DNA from: Fervidibacillus halotolerans
GTDB lineage: Bacteria > Bacillota > Bacilli > Bacillales > Caldibacillaceae
Length of the DNA: 64,000 nucleotides
NCBI RefSeq assembly: GCF_026547205.1
Contig: NZ_CP106877.1
Location: forward strand, 1,638,771-1,702,770
Direction of reading: 5' to 3'
Part shown: in pieces, positions 48,759 through 57,433 of the stretch
How the letters are laid out: each line of letters opens with the position of its first letter
Position numbering within the stretch: the stretch's first letter is position 1
Made by a program: the position numbers and the translations under genes
Notes under the pieces: generated by a model
The model's database searches: none
Told to the model about the DNA's origin: nothing
What the model saw: the letters and a program-made list of their open reading frames with translations, nothing else

Positions 48759-50225
48759 TCAGTCGTCCGAATGGACAACCTTTTCATTTTGCGGTATGAA
48801 TAATACTTGCCCTTCATACACTTCGTGTTGAGTATCTAAACGATTCATGCGCAATAATTGGGAAATTTGTATATCATATTTTTCCGCAATATCGCTTAAC
48901 TGATCATCTTCCTGTACGATGTAAACGGTCATACGAGTAGATTTCGGCTCTTCCTTTCTCGCAAAATATTCGGTTAACGATATTGGCTTTTCTTCCCCGT
49001 TTGTATTTTCCTGGGATTGATAATGGATGTTTTTGTCTTCCCGATCATCTCTATGTTCTTTATCTTGACCCATCGGTTCCTCTAATTTGGAATCATTCAT
49101 TTCGTCTACCATTCCCGTCCTTTCTTCTGACGTGCGGGAATCATTTGAGGCAGTTGAACGAAAGGCCATCTGTTTTTCCAAATCTTTACCTTGGACGGTG
49201 TCTTCGTGCCAAAATTGTTCTAAATCCCTCTGGGAGATCATATCCCCCCGGCTACTTCCAACAAGTTCGAGATTTTCCTTTTTCTCCCCTTTTTCCTGAA
49301 TTCCATCACTGTATACCGGATCTTTATCTTCCTTTGGAACATCGGCTCTTTCCTTCGATGCATATCCTTTATCCTCTAACTCCCCTTTGTTTGTATCCAA
49401 TATATCGTTTGATTCCATCGCTTTTTCCGTAACCAGATTTTCTTTTGTTTCATTTGCCAATGATTGATGTTCAATTTTCCGTTCTTTTTTCTCAACCTTT
49501 TTTTCCTGTGCATGTTCAATCGAATCCAACGTTAACTCTTCAATCTCATCGGTCGAATGAGGAAAAATTTGAATGGGGATTTGTTCATGGGGTTCACTGA
49601 CATCTTCTGACTTCTCCCGCTTCGTTGCTTCAACACTTATATCGAATGGTTCCTCTTCTAAATCTTCCAAAGGGGATAGTGAGGGTTCTGTTTCAGGTCT
49701 ATTGTAATATTGTTCGTTTTCCATAAAATCACTCGTCCATTCCTCATCCGTATCCCTTACGTTCGTTTCTTCCAAATCATTCGTTGGGATTTCATTATAA
49801 ACACCTGTTACTAAAAGATCCGTTGAAACTTGCAAACAATTATTTTCCACGATACGATAATCGAACATATCAATGAGAAGATCGATTTCATCTATGTTCT
49901 TTACCCTCGTCTTCGGAATGGTTATATCAACTGGGAAATGGTAAGAAAATTCACATATTCCCTCATCCCTCGTCTCTAATACATTGGCAAATTTTTGCCC
50001 GGTAAAGGATAATGTTTCGTCCTGTTCATCCGATGGTTCTGCCGATTTGTATTCTCCATGAAGATCGAGGGAACCTTGAATCGTTATGAAATGGTTTAAT
50101 TCTTGAATCGTCACATTCGGTTCCAGAGATAAATTAATGAGTTCTTGAATTTCATCCCCCTTTCGAAACCATACCGTCTCTTCCAACGAAAATTTTAATG
50201 TCATCGGTCTATTCGTATTTGTCAT
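48759..50225 (-). CDS. spoVID: SpoVID, spore coat encasement protein with C-terminal LysM
   Basis: Links coat proteins, including SafA, to the forespore surface. 488 residues. The N-terminal globular region (about 1-155, starting with LKFSLEETVWFRKGDEI) is followed by a long acidic, disordered middle rich in Glu, Asp, Ser and Thr. A C-terminal LysM domain (about 435-482, TVYIVQEDDQLSDIAEKYDIQ) closes it. Acidic low complexity is normal for SpoVID. ATG at 50225 with a GGGGG-type SD. Confidence 0.92.
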   Translation of the reverse strand: MTNTNRPMTLKFSLEETVWFRKGDEIQELINLSLEPNVTIQELNHFITIQGSLDLHGEYKSAEPSDEQDETLSFTGQKFANVLETRDEGICEFSYHFPVDITIPKTRVKNIDEIDLLIDMFDYRIVENNCLQVSTDLLVTGVYNEIPTNDLEETNVRDTDEEWTSDFMENEQYYNRPETEPSLSPLEDLEEEPFDISVEATKREKSEDVSEPHEQIPIQIFPHSTDEIEELTLDSIEHAQEKKVEKKERKIEHQSLANETKENLVTEKAMESNDILDTNKGELEDKGYASKERADVPKEDKDPVYSDGIQEKGEKKENLELVGSSRGDMISQRDLEQFWHEDTVQGKDLEKQMAFRSTASNDSRTSEERTGMVDEMNDSKLEEPMGQDKEHRDDREDKNIHYQSQENTNGEEKPISLTEYFARKEEPKSTRMTVYIVQEDDQLSDIAEKYDIQISQLLRMNRLDTQHEVYEGQVLFIPQNEKVVHSDD

Positions 50226-50287
50226 GGTCTCCCCCTTCCATTTCTAAAAAGCCCAATATTTCTGTCAATTTCTTTCTAACTTAATAC

Positions 50288-50316
50288 AATGTATGATTTT
50301 CTTTTATAATTTATGA
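50288..50316 (-). promoter_or_regulatory. Sigma-E promoter of spoVID
   Basis: Minus strand TCATA (50312-50316), 16 bp, CATACATT (50288-50295): an essentially consensus sigma-E promoter (ATA-N16-CATACAnT), about 60 bp before the ATG. spoVID is sigma-E-dependent in B. subtilis. Confidence 0.72.
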
Positions 50317-50360
50317 AGAAAACCTTGTTTACCCTTATTGATGGATTGCATGATTTTCTG

Positions 50361-50394
50361 AATAAAAAACAGGACTGTCCAAAATGAACAGTCC
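50361..50394 (-). terminator. Terminator downstream of hemL
   Basis: Minus strand GGACTGT, 9-nt loop, ACAGTCC, TGT6A. The same hairpin is the first element of the dispersed repeat read on the plus strand. Confidence 0.78.
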
Positions 50395-50541
50395 CTTTCT
50401 TCGTAAATGAAATTCGATTGTTTTCATTTCGGTGGCGACGCATTCCGAATACGCAGCCTACCTTTTCCACTCGCTAGCTCGTCTGCGAGATGTTCGGTTC
50501 GTACTGTTCCCACTGGATTCCGCCACTTTTCCTTTCATCAA
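50372..50541 (+). repeat. Dispersed structured intergenic repeat, copy A
   Basis: About 170 bp shared with 59674-59848 in opposite orientation. A stem GGACTGT/ACAGTCC is followed by CCTTTCTTCGTAAATGAAAT (identical in both copies), an inverted AAATGAAA/TTTCATTT, then scattered matches TCGTCTG, TTCGGTTCGT, TGTTCC and CCTTTCATCAA. It fills much of the 50226-50621 gap. No open frame. Confidence 0.75.
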
Positions 50542-50621
50542 CAATGGGTTTGGTCGGACAATTCCGGTTTGTCTCCTTAACGTAGATTTTCCGTCTAACG
50601 AAAAGTGGACTGGATCGTTTT

Positions 50622-51914
50622 TTACCTAGACTGGGCAATTTTTTGAAACGCGACCTCAGCACTTCGAATTGTTTTTTCAATCAGTTCATCGGTATGGGCG
50701 GTGGATAAAAACAACCCTTCAAATTGTGACGGAGGAAGGAAAATGCCTTGATCTGCCATCGCCCGATAATAGTCGGCAAACAATGTTAAATCGGATGTTT
50801 TTGCACTTTCATAGTTAACGACAGGTTGATCCGTAAAGAAAATGCCAATCATTGATCCAGCACGATTCACTGTGAGTGGAATATCATATTTTTCAGCAGC
50901 CTTCCGGAAGCCTTTTTCCAATTTTTCCCCTTTACGACGAAATTGCTCATAATCTTCTTTTGTCAACTGGCGTAACGTTTCGTATCCAGCCGTCATCGCC
51001 AAAGGATTACCGGATAAAGTCCCCGCTTGATAAACAGGACCACTGGGGGCTACTTTTTCCATGATTTCCGCTTTTCCACCATAGGCTCCAACTGGCAAGC
51101 CACCGCCAATCACTTTTCCTAAACAAGTAAGGTCAGGTGTAATTTGATATAATCCTTGGGCACTCGCATAATCGGCACGGAATCCAGTCATCACTTCGTC
51201 AAATATTAATAACGAACCATAATGCTCCGTAACTTCCCTTAACCCTTCGAGAAATCCTTGAATTGGTGGTACAACACCCATATTTCCAGCAATCGGTTCG
51301 ACAATAACGGCTGCGATATCATCTCCATATTTTTCGAAGGCAATTTTCACACGTTCCAAATCATTATAAGGTACGGTAATCGTATTTCTTGCTGTGCTTT
51401 CCGGTACACCTGGACTATCGGGAAGTCCGAGGGTCGCCACGCCAGATCCTGCTTTAATTAAAAGGGAATCCCCATGTCCGTGGTAACAGCCCTCGAATTT
51501 GACGATTTTATTTCGACCGGTATAGCCCCTTGCCAGTCTCAATGCACTCATCGTCGCTTCCGTACCCGAGTTGACCATCCGAATCATTTCTATCGAAGGC
51601 ACCCTCTCCATTACGAGACGGGCGAGTTTGCTTTCAATAACCGTCGGTGCACCGAAGCTCGTCCCCACTTCTACTACTTCTTTTAAACGTTCTACGACTT
51701 TATCATTTGCGTGACCGAGGATGAGCGGACCCCAAGAGAGAACGTAGTCGATATATTCATTGCCATCAATATCGTATATTTTTGCACCTTTTCCCCGTTC
51801 CATAAAAATGGGATTCATCCCGACAGCACGGAAGGCACGTACTGGACTATTTACGCCCCCCGGCATCAATTGAACAGCTTCTTCATAAGCTCGTTTCGAT
51901 CGTTCATATCCCAT
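50622..51914 (-). CDS. hemL: Glutamate-1-semialdehyde 2,1-aminomutase
   Basis: PLP enzyme that forms 5-aminolevulinate, the second committed step of the C5 haem route. 430 residues. The N-terminal block [13 protein letters not shown], the PLP lysine in [18 protein letters not shown] (about 267), and FDEVMTGFR are present. GAGGG precedes the ATG. Last gene of hemAXCDBL; the hairpin in the downstream gap is its terminator. Confidence 0.97.
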   Translation of the reverse strand: MGYERSKRAYEEAVQLMPGGVNSPVRAFRAVGMNPIFMERGKGAKIYDIDGNEYIDYVLSWGPLILGHANDKVVERLKEVVEVGTSFGAPTVIESKLARLVMERVPSIEMIRMVNSGTEATMSALRLARGYTGRNKIVKFEGCYHGHGDSLLIKAGSGVATLGLPDSPGVPESTARNTITVPYNDLERVKIAFEKYGDDIAAVIVEPIAGNMGVVPPIQGFLEGLREVTEHYGSLLIFDEVMTGFRADYASAQGLYQITPDLTCLGKVIGGGLPVGAYGGKAEIMEKVAPSGPVYQAGTLSGNPLAMTAGYETLRQLTKEDYEQFRRKGEKLEKGFRKAAEKYDIPLTVNRAGSMIGIFFTDQPVVNYESAKTSDLTLFADYYRAMADQGIFLPPSQFEGLFLSTAHTDELIEKTIRSAEVAFQKIAQSR

Positions 51915-51933
51915 GTCTATTCCCTCATTTCTA

Positions 51934-52938
51934 TTATGCTTTTTTTCCTTGTTTTAAGGAGGATTCATTTAACCATTTAGCTACGTCCTTTGCAAAATAC
52001 GTAATGATTAAATCTGCTCCTGCCCGTTTGAACCCAGTCAATAATTCCATAACGATTTGTTTTTCGTCGATCCAACCGTTTAAGGCGGCCGCCTTTACCA
52101 TCGAGTATTCACCACTTACATTATAGGCAACAATAGGTAGGTGAAAAGCGTTTTTCACATCGCGAATGATGTCCATATACGGCATCCCCGGTTTTACAAT
52201 GAGAAAATCGGCACCTTCCTCCACGTCTGCCTCCGCTTCCCGTAACGCTTCTAATCGATTGGCTGGATCCATTTGATACGTTTTTCGATCTCCGAATTGG
52301 GGAGCACTATCGGCAGCATCTCGAAACGGTCCATAAAAGGCTGAAGCATATTTAACCGCATACGACATAATTGGAACGTACGAAAAGCCATTATTATCGA
52401 GTCCTTTCCGAATGGCTTTTACAAATCCGTCCATCATATTAGATGGAGCGATAATATCCGCACCAGCCTTCGCTTGACTAATTGCCGTTTTCACGTGTAA
52501 TTGTAACGATGGATCATTGGCAACTTCTCCATCGATGATCAATCCACAATGGCCGTGATCCGTATATTCGCAAAGACAAGTATCGGCAATGACAAGCATT
52601 TCAGGAACTTCCGATTTAATTAATTGAATCGCTTTTTGTACGATTCCATTTTCATCATAGGCACCCGATCCGACATGGTCCTTTTCGTTCGGAATACCAA
52701 ATAGTAATACAGCTTTAATACCGAGGGTTTGTAACTCTCGAATTTCATCCGCTAAATAATCGAGGGAAATTTGTTCAATTCCAGGCATGGACGGTACTGG
52801 ATTTCGAATTTTTTCTCCTTCAACAACGAAAAGTGGATAAATGAGGTCATCTGTGCTCAAATGATTTTCCCGAACTAAATCCCGCATGAAAGCATTTTTC
52901 CGAAGGCGCCGATGCCTTTTAAAGTCAATTTCTTCCAT
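51934..52938 (-). CDS. hemB: Porphobilinogen synthase
   Basis: Condenses two 5-aminolevulinates. 334 residues. The zinc-type ligand set [14 protein letters not shown] (Cys at about 122, 124 and 132) marks a zinc rather than magnesium enzyme. Schiff-base lysines lie in [17 protein letters not shown] and [16 protein letters not shown] precedes the ATG at 52938. It is separated by 79 bp from hemD and 19 bp from hemL. Confidence 0.97.
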   Translation of the reverse strand: MEEIDFKRHRRLRKNAFMRDLVRENHLSTDDLIYPLFVVEGEKIRNPVPSMPGIEQISLDYLADEIRELQTLGIKAVLLFGIPNEKDHVGSGAYDENGIVQKAIQLIKSEVPEMLVIADTCLCEYTDHGHCGLIIDGEVANDPSLQLHVKTAISQAKAGADIIAPSNMMDGFVKAIRKGLDNNGFSYVPIMSYAVKYASAFYGPFRDAADSAPQFGDRKTYQMDPANRLEALREAEADVEEGADFLIVKPGMPYMDIIRDVKNAFHLPIVAYNVSGEYSMVKAAALNGWIDEKQIVMELLTGFKRAGADLIITYFAKDVAKWLNESSLKQGKKA

Positions 52939-53017
52939 GTTCGTTCCTCCCTGTGACTAATCGATTTCCACCTTGTAATAAAGATGTGAATGATTATACG
53001 TTTCTTCCATTAAGCGT

Positions 53018-53803
53018 TTACTTTTTATTGAAAAAAGCATGAATCTCCCTTATTAATCCTTCTATAGTAAATTCATCTGGACAAATATGGACGGGCATTC
53101 CGTAAGATTCCAATGCCTCTTTTGTCACTGGTCCGATTGAGGCAATCCACTTTCCATGGATTTGTTCCAGCTTTCCATTTTCCGATAAAATATTCCAAAA
53201 ATGTTCCACAGTGGATGGACTTGTGAAAATGAGTACACCATCATCTAATTGGGACATTTTTTCCAACAGGCCTTTTCGATTTTCCTCAGGGAAAACCGTC
53301 TCATAAATGATTAGTTCATCGACAAAAGCTCCTAATTGGTTAAGTTCATCGCGGACAATTGACTTGGCTAAATTCCCTTTAATTACGCAAATTTTCATTC
53401 CCTGTCGAATAAAAGTTTTCATATCTTCTGCTAGTGTTTTACCGGTAAAATGTTTAGGAATAAAATCGACTCGGATTCCCCTTTCCTCTAAATATTTACT
53501 CGTTTTTTTTCCAACGGCAGCCACATTTATTTGCTTAGGAATGGAAAGATGATGTTTCTCTACATATTCGAGGAAAAATTTCACCCCGTTTTGACTTGTA
53601 AACACAAGCCAGTCATATTTTGAAAGTTGTTGTAAATACATCTGTTCACGTTTCGTCAATTCTCTCTTTCGAAACGAAATCAAGGGAACGAGAATTGGAT
53701 TTGCTCCATAGTTTTTTAACCCTTCGATTAATGAATTGGCTTGTGAAGGGTCTCTCATAATCAAACAGTTTTTTCCTTCCAACGTCCCCTTTCTTATTGC
53801 CAA
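53018..53803 (-). CDS. hemD: Uroporphyrinogen-III synthase
   Basis: Closes and inverts ring D of hydroxymethylbilane. 261 residues, low conservation as usual. DWLVFTSQNGVKFFLEYV, VAAVGKKTSKYLEERG and VLIFTSPSTVEHFWNIL are the recognisable blocks. The start is TTG at 53803 with AGGGGGTG 7 nt upstream. It lies 24 bp after hemC. Confidence 0.92.
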   Translation of the reverse strand: MAIRKGTLEGKNCLIMRDPSQANSLIEGLKNYGANPILVPLISFRKRELTKREQMYLQQLSKYDWLVFTSQNGVKFFLEYVEKHHLSIPKQINVAAVGKKTSKYLEERGIRVDFIPKHFTGKTLAEDMKTFIRQGMKICVIKGNLAKSIVRDELNQLGAFVDELIIYETVFPEENRKGLLEKMSQLDDGVLIFTSPSTVEHFWNILSENGKLEQIHGKWIASIGPVTKEALESYGMPVHICPDEFTIEGLIREIHAFFNKK

Positions 53804-53827
53804 TGTATCGCACCCCCTATACTTCCA

Positions 53828-54769
53828 TCAGCCTTCGATTTGACGTAAAACGTTTGCAATCAATTCCTTAGCTCCCCGTTCACTAAGTCGACTCGCCGCC
53901 TGTCGACCTAATGATTCAGGATCTGTTCCTGAAACGTTCTCTTTGTATATCGTTTGTCCATCAGGGGATGCAACGAAAGCGGTCAATTCTAACTCGCCAC
54001 TTTCCGATCGGGTTGCATGTCCGCCAATCGGTATTTGACAACTACCTTCCATTTCTCCTAAAAAAGTCCGTTCCGCTCGTACAGCTCGATTTGTATCCGG
54101 GCAATTAATCCGATCTAGCCATTTTCGAAGATCCAAATCATCCTCACGACATTCGATGGCTAATGCGCCTTGACCGACTGCTGGAATAAATCGAGAAAGG
54201 GGTAAGTAGTCCAAATTTTGTTCTTCCAATCCAAGCCGTTTTAACCCTGCAGCAGCTAAAATTATTCCATCATAATCGTTTCCTTTTAATTTTTTTAATC
54301 GGGTATCAATATTTCCCCGAATCCATTTAATATGGATGTCCGGTCGATGAACTAACAATTGGGCTTTTCTACGTAAACTACTCGTTCCGATAACCGAACC
54401 CTTGGGCAATTCATCCAGCGATTGGCCACTTTTTGTAATTAACACATCCCGAGGGTCTTCCCGTTCAGGAACAGCACCGATGACAAGTCCTTCAGGTAAA
54501 ATCGCTGGCATATCCTTCATACTATGTACAGCGAAATCGATCTCTTTATTCAATAGGGCATGTTCGATTTCCTTTACAAACAAGCCCTTCCCCCCAACCT
54601 TCGACAACGTAACGTTTAATATTTGATCCCCTTTCGTCACAATTTCCTTTATTTCAAATTGGAAAGGGGCGCCAATTTGTTTGAGTTTTTCGATCACCCA
54701 TTTCGTTTGGGTTCGCGCCAATTTGCTCCGTCTTGTTCCGACGATTATTTTTCTCATCTTCTTCTCCAT
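53828..54769 (-). CDS. hemC: Hydroxymethylbilane synthase (porphobilinogen deaminase)
   Basis: Polymerises four porphobilinogens. 313 residues. [39 protein letters not shown] and [13 protein letters not shown] are typical; the dipyrromethane cofactor cysteine lies in [12 protein letters not shown] (about 243). Two starts are possible, ATG 54769 (SD GAGGGG) or ATG 54757. In the ancestral operon hemX precedes it; here the IS1380 element stands upstream. Confidence 0.96.
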   Translation of the reverse strand: MEKKMRKIIVGTRRSKLARTQTKWVIEKLKQIGAPFQFEIKEIVTKGDQILNVTLSKVGGKGLFVKEIEHALLNKEIDFAVHSMKDMPAILPEGLVIGAVPEREDPRDVLITKSGQSLDELPKGSVIGTSSLRRKAQLLVHRPDIHIKWIRGNIDTRLKKLKGNDYDGIILAAAGLKRLGLEEQNLDYLPLSRFIPAVGQGALAIECREDDLDLRKWLDRINCPDTNRAVRAERTFLGEMEGSCQIPIGGHATRSESGELELTAFVASPDGQTIYKENVSGTDPESLGRQAASRLSERGAKELIANVLRQIEG

Positions 54770-54825
54770 TTTCTCTTTCCCCTCAAGTTTATTAAAATTC
54801 GATCATAGCTTTGAACAGATCTATT

Positions 54826-55196
54826 TTAAGAATACCAAATATGAAAATTCGAGAATTTTCCTAGCAGGAAGAAATTAATTAAAACGACTAAAAAGGCGGC
54901 CCAGTTCCAAAAGGCAAAACGGATACCATTTAATTTTTTATGCATGTTTTGATATAAAATCCAACTGTATACAAGGAGGATGCAAAAGGATCCGATAATT
55001 TTCCAATCAATAAGATCGATATCAGGAATTTTAATAAACGCCCATTGCAAACCGAGAATCAATCCTATTAATAATAGGGGAATTCCTAAAAAATTAAAAA
55101 TGGACGACAGCTTTTCTAAACGGTTCAAGTCACCTAAGCGCCACAATCGTTTTTTCCAGATTTTTCGCTTCAGCAAACGATACTGGAAATAATATA
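54826..55196 (-). pseudogene. hemX: hemX, 3' fragment cut off by IS1380
   Basis: Encodes the C-terminal part of HemX, from YFQYRLLKRKIWKKRLWRLGDLNRLE to the end, with three TM helices. It joins in frame with the 5' fragment if the IS and one target copy are removed, restoring FSILYYFQYR. It has no start of its own apart from an internal TTG/ATG without a clear SD. Confidence 0.92.
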
Positions 55197-56860
55197 CCTG
55201 AATTATTCACAGAAATTCAGAAACTTATTATAACTTATGGATTACCAAGCCTTTTCGGCTTTATTGTAATTCATTAAAAAAATGAAAAAAGAATCCATTT
55301 CTGTTAAAGTTAAAGTAACCAAAACAAAAACCAAACAGAAAGGACTCTTTATATGGTTACTTTAACGCAAAAAACACTTGATTTCAATCATAAAATTAAA
55401 TTGTCAAATGATGGAGGTTCTCTTTCCTCCGATACAGGTGAGTTTCTTTTTAGAGAATTCGATGAAAAAATTGGTTTTTCAAAGACTTTAGTTAAGTACT
55501 TGAGACTTAACGATTCAAGGAAATATTATCTTCATTCAAATGAAAACTTGTTACGTCAAAAAGTCTATCAAATCATTGCCGGGTATGCGGAAGATGATGC
55601 GGCTGATCAGTTGACTCATGATCCTGTGTTTAAGGAAATCATTGAAACTCCAACACTTGCTTCCCAGCCCAGTTTGTCTCGCTTTTATACACGATTTGAT
55701 AAAGATTCAATTGAACAATTAAATCTGGCTAACCAAGAAATGCTTGATAAGATTCATTGTTTTCGACAATCGAAAGAGTTATTTATCGACTTGGATTCGA
55801 CTCATTCGGATACATATGGGGACCAAGAATCTTCGTCATATAATACTCATTATGGCACGATGGGTTTTCATCCATTAGTCGCCTTTGATGGTGCGACTGG
55901 TGACTTTTTGAAAGCACAACTCCGTCCCGGAAATGTTTATACATCAAATGGTGTGGTGGAATTTATTCGGCCTCTCATTAAACATTATAACGAAATGTTT
56001 CCGGAAACTACCCTGTTTCTTCGTGGAGATAGCGGGTTTGCTGTTCCGGGATTATACGATCTGTGTGAAGAAGAATCTGTTTTGTATATTATTCGGTTGA
56101 AATCGAATTCACAACTACAAAGTTTAGCGAAGGAATACCATCCTTCTTCCGCACCTTTAGATGTTTCCAAGACGGAAACCTATTATGAAGAAACGATTTA
56201 CCAAGCAAAATCATGGTCAAAACCAAGAAGGGTGATTATTCAATCGGTACGTCCTGCAGGTGAGCTGTTCTTTACCCATTCCTTTTTTGTTACTAACTTT
56301 GAATTAGCTTTTCCTCAAGATATCGTCCGAGCTTATCAAAAAAGAGGGACGATGGAAAACTATATCAAAGAAGCAAAAAATGGCTTTTACTTTGATCATA
56401 TGAATAGCCACGCTTTTCTAGTGAACGAAGTAAAAATGATGTTAACACTTCTTGCATATAATTTGACCAATTGGTTACGAACTCTTTGTTTTCCGGAAGG
56501 TCAAAAAACTATGCAAATTGATACGATACGTACTCGGTTAATTAAAGCGGCAAGTAAAGTCGTGAAATCAGGCAGATCCCTTTACTTCAAACTATCATCG
56601 AGTTTTGTGTATCAAAATTTCTTTTGGGATGTACTGAATCGAATTCAAAAACTACAATTGGAATGACCAATAGAATACTTCTCATAACTGAAAAAAATAA
56701 ATTTTTCAGTCAAGGGGGAAGTATGCCCAAAATACCAGAGTTGTTCTATTGAAAATTCAGTTATTTTATGAATTGGCTACGGTTCTTAATTAAATACCGT
56801 TATTTTCAACTAATTTAACAAATTTTATCAAATGGGATTTGTAGCTATGAATATTTCAGG
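55197..56860 (+). mobile_element. IS1380-family insertion sequence in hemX, 1664 bp, 6-bp target duplication
   Basis: Inverted ends CCTGAATTATTCACAG (from 55197) and, on the other strand from 56860, CCTGAAATATTCATAG (14 of 16 identical). AATATA is repeated at 55191-55196 and 56861-56866. One intact transposase on the plus strand, opposite to the haem genes. A hairpin AAGCC/GGCTT with a short T run (55247-55262) just inside the left end may shield the transposase from outside transcription. Confidence 0.92.
55353..56666 (+). CDS. IS1380-family transposase
   Basis: 437 residues, intact. DDE residues: D148 in LFIDLDSTHSDTYGDQE, the family signature, D226 in LRGDSGFAV, and a Glu in MENYIKEAKNGFYFDHMNSH (E335 or E340). 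AAAGGA is 8 nt before the ATG. The frame is undamaged and the element ends are complete, so it may still move. Confidence 0.95.
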   Translation: MVTLTQKTLDFNHKIKLSNDGGSLSSDTGEFLFREFDEKIGFSKTLVKYLRLNDSRKYYLHSNENLLRQKVYQIIAGYAEDDAADQLTHDPVFKEIIETPTLASQPSLSRFYTRFDKDSIEQLNLANQEMLDKIHCFRQSKELFIDLDSTHSDTYGDQESSSYNTHYGTMGFHPLVAFDGATGDFLKAQLRPGNVYTSNGVVEFIRPLIKHYNEMFPETTLFLRGDSGFAVPGLYDLCEEESVLYIIRLKSNSQLQSLAKEYHPSSAPLDVSKTETYYEETIYQAKSWSKPRRVIIQSVRPAGELFFTHSFFVTNFELAFPQDIVRAYQKRGTMENYIKEAKNGFYFDHMNSHAFLVNEVKMMLTLLAYNLTNWLRTLCFPEGQKTMQIDTIRTRLIKAASKVVKSGRSLYFKLSSSFVYQNFFWDVLNRIQKLQLE

Positions 56861-57329
56861 AATATAATATGGAAAACATCGATGAAACGGAAAAAGATGC
56901 ATATGCCATTAAGGACAATGTTATATGAAGGAACAATGCATCCGAAGCAAAACCCTCAGCTAAAACATTGGATGACCAACGAAAGGGCGCAGCACTAAAA
57001 ATGACGATTAAAATGAAACCGAAAACATTCGTAAAAAACACGAGGAACGGGATGTTTAAATATCGATTAACAAAAAGGGAAAGGGTAATAAGAACCCATA
57101 CATAAAAATAAATTCCTTCATAGATCGTCAAAATCGGAAAGCGATTCAACGTATTCATATAGACGATCAGCAGAGAGGTTTGCACGAGCCAGACGGCAAA
57201 GAGAAAAATATATGCAAATCGATTAGCCCTCCTGCTATGAAAAAGAAAATCGTAAAAATAGAAACATATACTCAGTGCATAAAGAATCAACATCCATTCA
57301 TGCAATCGTAAAAGGATCTGTTCACCCAT
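56856..57329 (-). pseudogene. hemX: hemX, 5' fragment cut off by IS1380
   Basis: 157 codons starting MGEQILLRLHEWMLILYAL (ATG at 57329, SD AAGGAG), with four to five TM helices. After FSILY it enters the IS and stops at a TGA 5 bp inside. HemX is a membrane protein that lowers HemA levels in B. subtilis; the break probably removes that brake. Confidence 0.93.
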
Positions 57330-57363
57330 CGGACAAACTCCTTATTGAACGTAAATTTCAAAA

Positions 57364-57408
57364 TGGAGCGGGTACATAAAAAAGGCCCGATTAGGCGGAC
57401 CTGCTCCA
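57364..57408 (-). terminator. Hairpin with U6 between hemA and hemX, with a rival outer stem
   Basis: Minus strand GGTCCG, CCTAAT loop, CGGGCC, T6 is a terminator. TGGAGCAGGT just before it can instead pair with ACCCGCTCCA just after the T tract (9 of 10), which uses the same GGT. The two folds exclude each other, so this may be an attenuator rather than a plain terminator. Confidence 0.6.
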
Positions 57409-57433
57409 ATCCATTTTGTCTCCATCCGATTTT

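Noticed and set aside
48983-49432. 149-codon open frame opposite spoVID
   Set aside because: Complement of the acidic low-complexity middle of SpoVID; no SD.
55247-55275. Strong outward promoter from the IS1380 left end
   Set aside because: TATAAT is present but there is no -35 hexamer at any usable spacing.
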